Shown piece after piece: positions 15,430 to 22,214 of a stretch of DNA of 37,154 nt. The notes below the pieces were generated by a model that was not told the origin of the DNA, ran no database searches, and saw nothing but the letters and a program-made list of their open reading frames with translations. Source of the DNA: Bacteroidales bacterium. GTDB taxonomy: Bacteria; Bacteroidota; Bacteroidia; Bacteroidales; UBA932. The stretch lies in assembly GCA_028686425.1 (NCBI GenBank), contig JAQUBZ010000024.1, forward strand, positions 1 to 37,154, written 5' to 3'. The position numbers and the translations under genes were made by a program. Position 1 is the stretch's first letter, and each line of letters starts with the position of its first letter.

Positions 15430-17088
15430 ATGATCTACATAGGTGCCATAATAGCGATACTGATTGTAATATACAGCTTGCTCAAGGTTGACGCGACAGT
15501 CGCGTTCGGACCTATGATGTCTGCCGGTATATTCAAGCCCAAGACATTCAAATCCGGTATGTTGGCGGCAGTTATTATCACACTGCTTCTTATGATACTC
15601 GGATATGTTCCGTACATTCAGCTCGACTATGGTAATAATCTTTCCCGTCAGGCTATTCTGATTTGTGCCGTGTCGGCATTTGTAACCGTGCTGGTTACTT
15701 CTCAATTTACAAAATTCAGTTCGATTACATACTCTTTCATATCGGCTCTGTTTGGTGCATTGCTGTATATTTCGGGAAGTACTTGTCTGCCGATAGCCGT
15801 CAAGGTGTTTATGTCATGGATGGTGGCTCCGGTAATGGGCTTCATGACAGCAATCATCATATATGTCATATACAATTTCATTGTGGTTAAAATCAATGTT
15901 CACTTGCTTAAACTCAATATTTTTGTAGAATATCTGATGATTATTGGAAGTGTCATTCTTGCTTTTGTATTTGCCCTCAATAACGGACCTATACTTATGA
16001 TGATAGCAAATTCTTCATTATCAGGTAGTTTTTCAATACTTGTGTTCGTATTTGCCATAATCGGGCTATTTCTTATGCTTGATAAAAAGATGACGGCAAG
16101 AATGTATGAGATGCTGGATCATGAGTTTGATATTCAATCACCTGCTGCTATTTCGATACTGTTTTCGACAGCAATTGTATTGCTGCTGTTCTCTTCCCAA
16201 TCGTTTACATCGTCAATAGGTCTTTGCGTCTCTCCGATATTTTTGCCGAGTGTCATGTTTATGTCCCTTATCGGTGTAGGATTGGTCCAAAATAAAGAAA
16301 AGATAGAGAGGACAACCGTCAACAGATTGCTGCTCTCATTTATTGCCACTCCGGTTATTGCTTTTCTATTGTCGTACAGCATCTGTTCGTTATTCAATAC
16401 AAGTAATCTCACAAAGATTGCGGAACATGCGGTAGAAGAGAGCACAGCTCCTGATTATAATTTATTTTTATTCATTGTGGTTCTGTCAGTTATCGCCCTT
16501 GTGCTGTTTTTTATAAACTATCAGCAGAAGGCTAAGGCTGAGGAGAGACGAAAATCTCTGGTGCAGCAACAATTAATCTATGAAAATCAAAAAGCTTTGA
16601 ATGCCATTGAAGTAAAAGGCATTTTGGCTGAAAATATCAGCCTGCACAACAGATTGGAGAAGAAGAGGCAGGAATTAATCGACGTGGCTTTGAACATAAG
16701 CGAGCAGAAGGATTTTTTAGCCTCCATCTATAATAAAATGAGGGGGCTTGATACAATGAAAGAGGGCAGTGATAAGGATGCCGCCATCAGAGATGTACAG
16801 CAGATTCTGTTTCAGAGAATGTCTTTCAGACAGGAAATAGACGGATTTTACACTCAGGCGGAGATACTGCACAAAGATTTTTCCATCAAACTGCAGGAGA
16901 AGTTTCCCAATCTGACCGAGCAGGAAAAGAAGCTTGCCACACTCCTAAGACTCGGTTTCTCCACCAAAGAAATAGCTACGCTTATGAATATTTCCACCAA
17001 GAGTGGGGAAATCAGCCGCTACAGATTGAGAAAAAAATTGAATTTATCACGAGAAGACAATCTCATTAAATTTATAAAAACACTTTAA
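15430..17088 (+). CDS. PiT (phosphate transporter)-like membrane domain fused to coiled coil and LuxR-type HTH
   Basis: A 552-residue fusion in one uninterrupted frame. Residues 1-320 are polytopic (about 10 helices) and follow the inverted-repeat plan of PiT/PHO4 transporters. Repeat 1 has VDATVAFGPMMSAG (20-33), SSITYSFISALFG (97-109) and MSWMVAPVMGFMTA (128-141). Repeat 2 has FALNNGPILMMIANSS (181-196), SFTSSIGLCVSPIFLPS (258-274) and LSFIATPVIAFLLSY (302-316). The GANDxxN signatures are degenerate (VDATVAF; ALNNGPI), so transport may be lost. A last helix (345-363) leads to a charged coiled coil (366-430). The C terminus is a LuxR/GerE-type HTH: NLTEQEKKLATLLRLGFSTKEIATLMNISTKSGEISRYRLRKKL (494-537). 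This is the tail of Bacteroidetes TPR-TM-HTH regulators, here with PiT in place of TPRs. Inference: a membrane-bound transcription factor sensing phosphate. Confidence 0.85.
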   Translation: MIYIGAIIAILIVIYSLLKVDATVAFGPMMSAGIFKPKTFKSGMLAAVIITLLLMILGYVPYIQLDYGNNLSRQAILICAVSAFVTVLVTSQFTKFSSITYSFISALFGALLYISGSTCLPIAVKVFMSWMVAPVMGFMTAIIIYVIYNFIVVKINVHLLKLNIFVEYLMIIGSVILAFVFALNNGPILMMIANSSLSGSFSILVFVFAIIGLFLMLDKKMTARMYEMLDHEFDIQSPAAISILFSTAIVLLLFSSQSFTSSIGLCVSPIFLPSVMFMSLIGVGLVQNKEKIERTTVNRLLLSFIATPVIAFLLSYSICSLFNTSNLTKIAEHAVEESTAPDYNLFLFIVVLSVIALVLFFINYQQKAKAEERRKSLVQQQLIYENQKALNAIEVKGILAENISLHNRLEKKRQELIDVALNISEQKDFLASIYNKMRGLDTMKEGSDKDAAIRDVQQILFQRMSFRQEIDGFYTQAEILHKDFSIKLQEKFPNLTEQEKKLATLLRLGFSTKEIATLMNISTKSGEISRYRLRKKLNLSREDNLIKFIKTL

Positions 17089-17100
17089 AACAATTTATTT

Positions 17101-18525
17101 ATGAAAGCTAAATTTACATTATTGGTCATGATGCTGTCACTGATGGCATTCACCGCCAATGCGCAAGTTAATGGTGCGAATTGCTGTGAAAATAAAGGGC
17201 AGGAAGCCTCTAAGGACGAGATTCGCTACAATCAGTATGGAGTTCCGGTCAACAGAACCAAACTTCAGGTTGAAGAGAGAAACGGTATTTTGGTAATGGA
17301 ATCTAAAAACAGTGATTACCGTGTATGGTTTGATACCAGAGTACAGGTAGATGGAGCTGCATTTTTTGGAGAAAATAAAGATTTTGATCCAATAGGAAAC
17401 GGTGTATCTATCCGCAGGGCCCGTTTTGCAATGAAAGCGCAGGTAACTCCGGATTGGTACGGTGAAATCGATACCGATTTTGCAAATGGTGTATTTGAGT
17501 TGAAAGATGCTATTATCCGCTACTCCGGACTTAAAAATTTTGAATTTACAGTAGGTAATTTCAAGGAAGGTTTTTCGATGGAGGCGACCACAACTTCAAG
17601 ATACCTCCCATTTATGGAGAGACCTATGATAGTTCATGCGTTTGCCCCTTCAAGACATATCGGATTGCAGGGCAACTTCAACAAGAATTGGTTTCTTGCA
17701 ATAGCAGGTATTCATTATCAGGCAGTTGAAGACTTGGAAACAAGGGTTAACGTTGAGGACAACAACAAAGACTTTGGAAGAAATACAGGCTATTCATATA
17801 CAGGAAAGATTGTTGCAATGCCGTTTGCTTCAAATCCCAATTATGGTTTGCACTTTGGGGCAGCAGCTTCTTACAGAACACCTAAATCGGACATGGCTAC
17901 AAGCGAGTATGGCGGAGTAAGATATTCTACAAGAAACTCTACATCTATCAACCGCAAGAAATATCTTGATACTGACGTTATTAAGGACGTGAATCACGAT
18001 TTGCTGTACGGCGCCGAATTTGCCGGTTTCTACAAAGGTCTTCGTTTTCAGGGAGAATATATAGGCAACAATACCTATTTGAATACGGTACCCGGAGCAA
18101 GCGATAAGACTGTCTATAAATTCAACGGATGGTATGCTTATGCAGGATGGTTAATCTTTGGCGGTCAATATCAATACAATACAAGTGAAGGTGAGTTTAC
18201 ACAACCGAGAAGAGGCAAGAGCTGGGGAGATATCGAACTGCTTGCAAGATATGACTATATCAATCTCAACAGCGGTAATATTTACGGTGGTTCCGCTCAG
18301 GCATACACAATAGGTTTGAACTATTACATCAACAACAATTTCAAAGTAATGGTCAACTATCAATACAACGACAATGACCGTTATGCCAATGGTAAAGGCA
18401 AGTTATATACAGGTTATGATGCTTCAGGCAAACCTACAAAGGACTATACAAAGATTGTGACCGAAAAGGGTATGGCCGGTGTTGATTACAGCATGTTGTC
18501 AATTCGTTTTGAAATCGACTTTTAA
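17101..18525 (+). CDS. OprO/OprP-type porin (phosphate/polyphosphate-selective family)
   Basis: A 474-residue outer-membrane barrel with a signal peptide (about residues 1-21, ending ANAQ). The mature N terminus (NQYGVPVNRTKLQVEERNGI) resembles the short periplasmic part of Bacteroidetes porins. The family core is clear: RVWFDTRVQVDGAAFF, then ISIRRAR-like SIRRARFAMKAQVTPDWYGE, IDTDFANGVFELKDAIIRY and FTVGNFKEGFSMEATTTSRY. Many amphipathic strands end in an aromatic-containing terminus (MLSIRFEIDF), as expected for barrel assembly. In Pseudomonas, OprP takes up phosphate and OprO polyphosphate or pyrophosphate. Selectivity here is not proven, but its place 12 bases after the PiT-HTH gene supports a phosphate role. 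Confidence 0.9.
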   Translation: MKAKFTLLVMMLSLMAFTANAQVNGANCCENKGQEASKDEIRYNQYGVPVNRTKLQVEERNGILVMESKNSDYRVWFDTRVQVDGAAFFGENKDFDPIGNGVSIRRARFAMKAQVTPDWYGEIDTDFANGVFELKDAIIRYSGLKNFEFTVGNFKEGFSMEATTTSRYLPFMERPMIVHAFAPSRHIGLQGNFNKNWFLAIAGIHYQAVEDLETRVNVEDNNKDFGRNTGYSYTGKIVAMPFASNPNYGLHFGAAASYRTPKSDMATSEYGGVRYSTRNSTSINRKKYLDTDVIKDVNHDLLYGAEFAGFYKGLRFQGEYIGNNTYLNTVPGASDKTVYKFNGWYAYAGWLIFGGQYQYNTSEGEFTQPRRGKSWGDIELLARYDYINLNSGNIYGGSAQAYTIGLNYYINNNFKVMVNYQYNDNDRYANGKGKLYTGYDASGKPTKDYTKIVTEKGMAGVDYSMLSIRFEIDF

Positions 18526-18563
18526 TTATTACCCTAATGTTTAACTATTTAACAATTAAGACA

Positions 18564-19373
18564 ATGAAACGATATATATTAGCTTTGCTGGCAATTGTTG
18601 CCGTATTTACAACATCTTGCGTTAAGGATGACATTTATGAAGGTCCTGCAAGTATCGAAAAGATAGAATTTACTCCCGGTTCGGTAACCCCTAAGGATGC
18701 CGTTACCGTATCTGCCACCATCACAGACCTTAAAAGTGTAACTTCTGCCGTTATCAAATATAAAGTCAATGGGGCAGGTGCTCAGACAATCAATATGACA
18801 AATTCAGGCTCTGTCTATTCAGGCATTATCCCCAAACAGGCAGACAAGAGTGTCGTAACATTTGTAATCGAGGCTGTCAACGCATCAGGTTATACTGCCG
18901 TTTCAGTTGAGAAAACATATACCGTGGCGGCTGTTGTTGTTGATTATTCCGGTTTGATTCTCAATGAATTGAATGGTAACGACAAATTCATTGAACTTTA
19001 CAATAAAGGTAAAAAGGACATTCCTCTGGAAGGTGTTTATATTCAGAAAGACGGAGAGATTAACTGGACTTGCAATGACAAAACTCTTGCAGCAGGTGCT
19101 TATATTCTGTTGTACAGCGAAGATGTTGCTGCCGATCATCCGGGCTATGACGAAGCATTAATCTTCCACAGCGGACTGTCGGCTAAAAAGAATGTACGCA
19201 TCCAGCTGTTTAACCCGGCAGGAACAAGCCTTGACGACTTTAATCTTACGGCAATTGCAAAGACTGCCAAAGGGTCATACAGTCGTGGAACAGATGGCAA
19301 ATGGTATCATGCAGAAGCAACTCCGGGCAAGGTAAATGCAGCCGGAACAGAATTGGTTGAAGGATTAGAATAA
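18564..19373 (+). CDS. Surface lipoprotein with lamin-tail domain (LTD)
   Basis: A 269-residue lipoprotein. The start chosen is the ATG at 18564, which gives a standard lipoprotein signal MKRYILALLAIVAVFTTSC (C19); an upstream in-frame ATG at 18537 would only add nine residues before it. The residues after the cysteine are VKDD, which fits the Bacteroidetes lipoprotein export signal (K followed by two acidic residues), so surface exposure is likely. Residues about 25-125 look like an Ig-like beta domain; about 130-269 form a lamin-tail domain (LILNELNGNDKFIELYNKGKKDI, ... GAYILLYSE). LTDs are found in secreted nucleases, phosphatases and adhesins; no catalytic domain is attached here. It may bind substrate for the OprO-type porin encoded 38 bases upstream. 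Confidence 0.85.
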   Translation: MKRYILALLAIVAVFTTSCVKDDIYEGPASIEKIEFTPGSVTPKDAVTVSATITDLKSVTSAVIKYKVNGAGAQTINMTNSGSVYSGIIPKQADKSVVTFVIEAVNASGYTAVSVEKTYTVAAVVVDYSGLILNELNGNDKFIELYNKGKKDIPLEGVYIQKDGEINWTCNDKTLAAGAYILLYSEDVAADHPGYDEALIFHSGLSAKKNVRIQLFNPAGTSLDDFNLTAIAKTAKGSYSRGTDGKWYHAEATPGKVNAAGTELVEGLE

Positions 19374-19382
19374 ACATATATT

Positions 19383-20027
19383 ATGGCTAAAGAAGAAATG
19401 AAGATTGGGGAGATCTCTAAGCCCCGTTTTGAGTTCCGTTCATTCGGACAGTGTTTTTGCGAAGCGCACAAGAGGATGGCACGTCTATCAATGCCCGTTC
19501 CCGAAAAGGTGTGGGAGCGCAGCAGCGATGAGATATACATAATCTCTCGTAAAAATGACATCAACAATACCAAAATACGTGATGGCAAGATGGATATCAA
19601 GACTTTTGTACAGGCCGTAGATGGTCTTGAACAGTGGAATCCACTCATGAAAGGCGAATTTCCTATTTCGGCAGAAGTGCTTGAAAAGGAGGTTTTTCCT
19701 GCATTTATGGTTGAAACCCCTTCTTTGACTAAAGCTACCTATACTTACGAAGAATTTATCAAGATGGTTGAAGACAATCCCGATCTTGCTGCTGTACGTG
19801 TACACAAGCAGCGTTTCGGCTATATGGTCAACGACACTATCTGCGAAGTTGGAAATGTTCTGATTAACGGAGCCAAGATTGTTACAATCAACTCTGAATC
19901 AACTGAAATAGAGGATATTAAGAAGACAATAAAAGATGTGGGTCTTGAAGGAGTCGAAAATATCAACTATCTTCAGGCCATCAAACGTGTGATAGGCATG
20001 AGTAACAAACCATTAGCAAACGAATAA
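19383..20027 (+). CDS. Divergent CYTH-like protein
   Basis: A 214-residue cytosolic protein that I do not recognise as a named family, but whose strand order resembles CYTH/triphosphate-tunnel proteins. DEIYIISRKND is followed by TKIRDGKMDIKTFVQ, like the CYTH 'LRxRxG-xxLTxK' strand. VRVHKQRFGYMV, ICEVGNVLINGAKIVTINSES and a closing helix (IEDIKKTIKDVGLEG... NYLQAIKRVIG) match the CYTH second half. The N-terminal ExExK metal motif is not intact (RFEFR in its place), so it may be catalytically altered or a partner of the next protein. It starts 9 bases after the lipoprotein gene and ends 2 bases before the next CYTH gene. Confidence is high that the gene is real, moderate for the fold. Confidence 0.65.
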   Translation: MAKEEMKIGEISKPRFEFRSFGQCFCEAHKRMARLSMPVPEKVWERSSDEIYIISRKNDINNTKIRDGKMDIKTFVQAVDGLEQWNPLMKGEFPISAEVLEKEVFPAFMVETPSLTKATYTYEEFIKMVEDNPDLAAVRVHKQRFGYMVNDTICEVGNVLINGAKIVTINSESTEIEDIKKTIKDVGLEGVENINYLQAIKRVIGMSNKPLANE

Positions 20028-20029
20028 TC

Positions 20030-20500
20030 ATGGCACAGGAAATCGAACGCAAATTTTTGGTCGCAGGCAATTTCAAGAATGAAGTTACAAAGGCGACACG
20101 TATCACACAAGGCTATCTTTGCTCTATTCCGGAAAGGACTGTCCGTGTGAGAGTTAAAGGCGAGAAAGGGTATATTACCATCAAGGGGATAGGCAACGAC
20201 AGCGGAGCCAACCGTTTTGAGTGGGAAAAAGAGATTCCGGTTTCGGAAGTTCAAGATCTGCTGAAAATATGTGAGCCTGGTGTGATAGACAAGACCCGAT
20301 ATCTTGTTCCTGCCGGCAGGCATACATTTGAAGTTGATGAATTTTACGGAGACAATGACGGACTTGTCGTTGCGGAAGTTGAACTTTCAGAAGAAAACGA
20401 AGAGTTCATCAAACCTGCATGGCTCGGAAAGGAGGTTACGGGAGATGTCAAATACTACAATTCGATGCTGATGAAAAATCCGTATAAGAATTGGAAATAA
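20030..20500 (+). CDS. CYTH-domain triphosphate tunnel metalloenzyme (probable tripolyphosphatase)
   Basis: A 156-residue protein starting MAQEIERKFLV, the canonical ExExK metal motif (E4, E6, K8). The remaining CYTH strands are intact: RTVRVRVKGEKGYITIKG, NRFEWEKEIPV, HTFEVDEFYGDNDGLVVAEVELS, and WLGKEVTGDVKYYNSML at the end. This is the short single-domain form represented by NeuTTM and the Clostridium thermocellum TTM, which hydrolyse inorganic tripolyphosphate using Mg2+ or Mn2+. The substrate here is inferred from family and from the phosphate-related operon. It starts 2 bases after the CYTH-like gene and is the last gene before the terminator at 20511. Confidence 0.9.
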   Translation: MAQEIERKFLVAGNFKNEVTKATRITQGYLCSIPERTVRVRVKGEKGYITIKGIGNDSGANRFEWEKEIPVSEVQDLLKICEPGVIDKTRYLVPAGRHTFEVDEFYGDNDGLVVAEVELSEENEEFIKPAWLGKEVTGDVKYYNSMLMKNPYKNWK

Positions 20501-20510
20501 TCTTAATGAC

Positions 20511-20548
20511 CGGTGTCGTGTCCGGCGAAGGGCATGACACCGATTTTT
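20511..20548 (+). terminator. Terminator closing the DUF47-to-CYTH operon
   Basis: CGGTGTCGTG (20511-20520) pairs with CATGACACCG (20533-20542) with one G-U around a 12-base loop, followed by ATTTTTA. It separates the six-gene operon from the SLC13 transporter gene. Confidence 0.8.
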
Positions 20549-20582
20549 AATTGTATAGTGCATAATTTTTAATTTTTGAACA

Positions 20583-22199
20583 ATGAACGAAACTTCATCT
20601 TCACAGGTAGAGGCAAAAGTATTTGACCCGCTGGATATGAGCAACTACAAAATAGAAAAGTTGCCTAAAATGCAGAAATCGGGGTTTGAGAAATGGATGT
20701 CTATAGTGGGCGGTCCGCTCGCTTTAGTGGTATTTATATTTATTTACCGGTTCGCCGATATTTCCTTTCTGAATACAATTGGGACTGAAGGGCTCAGTAA
20801 AACGGCATTACAGAGGTATGACGTATTGGGGGCGGCGGGCTTTTCGAGGATAAACTATGCCATGCTGGCAATATTTGTCTCGTCCATAATACTTTGGATT
20901 ACTGAAGCTATTCCAAATTATCTTACTTCTCTGATGGTGATTTTAGCGATTGTCCTTACGGGGGTTACTACCGAAAAGACCGCTTTTGCACAGCTCGGCC
21001 ACCCTGTGATGTGGCTGAACATCCTCTCTTTCGTCCTTGCAAGTATGCTTGTCAAAACTCAGGTAGCCAAGAGGTTTGCCCTTTGGTTTGTAATCCGTTT
21101 CGGTAAAAATTCGGCAGGTGTGATGATAAGTTTCATTGTGATTAATCTTGTCCTTTCGGCATTTATTTCGGCAACTACAGCCAAGGCGGCAATTCTGCTT
21201 CCTATTTTTATGGTGGTTTGTGCCATATATGGAGCAACGGGAGGCGATAACAGAAACAATTTCGGGCGAAATCTTGTCCTCCAGAATCTGTTTCAGATTA
21301 ATTTGGGGGCAAATGGCTTCCTTACAGGCTCCGGAGCCACATTGCTGGCAGGTTCTCTGATTGCCGGAGCTATGGGCAAAGACTCTTTCGGCTATACAGA
21401 CTGGCTTGTTCCGGCTTTGCCTATGAGTATAATTTTGATATTGATTGCATGGTTTGTCGGGACAAAATTGATATTTCCACTGAAAAAAGAGGAGAAAACT
21501 CCTCAGATTGAGGGTGGAATGGAGCGTCTGAAAGAGGAATTGCACAAACTCGGGCCGATGAAAACAGAGGAATTTAAGGCTGTCGCCATATTTGTCGGAG
21601 TGCTGGCTATGTGGGCTACCGAAAATATTCACGGCATCAGCCCTACATCCGTTGCCTTTATCGGGGCGGTTATTGCCCTCATCCCCAAAATAGGTGTTGT
21701 CAAATGGAACGATGTCGATATTCCGTGGCATCTGCTTCTTTTCTCAGCCGGCGCCTATACTCTCGGGGCCGGACTTGATGCTTCCGGACTTCCCGGTACA
21801 TTGGTGGCTCAAGCTTTTGATGCAATAGGCATTACGGCTCAAACGCCATTTTGGGCATTGTATTTGCTGCTGACAGGTACTATGCTGGCAAGCGCGATGA
21901 TATTCCAGTCTAAGACAATGCAGACTTTGATTTTCATTCCTATAGCCATCAGTGTGGCGCAACAGTTCGGTTATCCGATTATGTCTCTGGCTTTTCCTGT
22001 TGCAATGTTGGTAGGACATGTGTATGTGTTGCCGTTCAATTCCAAACCTGCAGCGTTGCTCTATACAACAAACCATTATAGTTGGAGCGATACATTCAAA
22101 TTCGGAATAACGATGATGATAATCAGCTGGGGAATGATAATTTTATGGGGTGAAACAGTACTGAAATGGCTGGGTTATACAAATGGAGTATTTTTTTAA
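20583..22199 (+). CDS. SLC13/DASS family anion transporter
   Basis: A 538-residue polytopic membrane protein with a cytosolic N-terminal tail of about 50 residues, then about 12 helices in two repeats. Features of DASS (divalent anion:sodium symporters) are visible: ILWITEAIPNYLTSLMVIL near the start, AFISATTAKAAILLPIF in repeat 1, and SAMIFQSKTMQTLIFIPIAI with GHVYVLPFNSKPAALLYTT in repeat 2. The two substrate/sodium-binding SNT motifs of characterised members appear as SAT and SKT, so the substrate may not be a classical dicarboxylate. Phosphate or sulfate would fit the neighbourhood, but this is speculation. It begins after the terminator at 20548 and is followed by two genes with gaps of 15 and 25 bases. 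Confidence 0.88.
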   Translation: MNETSSSQVEAKVFDPLDMSNYKIEKLPKMQKSGFEKWMSIVGGPLALVVFIFIYRFADISFLNTIGTEGLSKTALQRYDVLGAAGFSRINYAMLAIFVSSIILWITEAIPNYLTSLMVILAIVLTGVTTEKTAFAQLGHPVMWLNILSFVLASMLVKTQVAKRFALWFVIRFGKNSAGVMISFIVINLVLSAFISATTAKAAILLPIFMVVCAIYGATGGDNRNNFGRNLVLQNLFQINLGANGFLTGSGATLLAGSLIAGAMGKDSFGYTDWLVPALPMSIILILIAWFVGTKLIFPLKKEEKTPQIEGGMERLKEELHKLGPMKTEEFKAVAIFVGVLAMWATENIHGISPTSVAFIGAVIALIPKIGVVKWNDVDIPWHLLLFSAGAYTLGAGLDASGLPGTLVAQAFDAIGITAQTPFWALYLLLTGTMLASAMIFQSKTMQTLIFIPIAISVAQQFGYPIMSLAFPVAMLVGHVYVLPFNSKPAALLYTTNHYSWSDTFKFGITMMIISWGMIILWGETVLKWLGYTNGVFF

Positions 22200-22214
22200 T
22201 GTGAGGTAAACAAG

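Noticed and set aside
16134-16445. Possible frameshift joining a separate PiT gene to a separate HTH gene
   Set aside because: The plus-strand frame is open without interruption from 15430 to 17088, with hydrophobic and then coiled-coil sequence continuous across the junction; there is no internal stop and no out-of-frame overlap.
20943-21731. A 262-codon open frame on the minus strand
   Set aside because: It is antisense to the SLC13 transporter gene; the translation is rich in His, Cys, Arg and Gln without any domain pattern.
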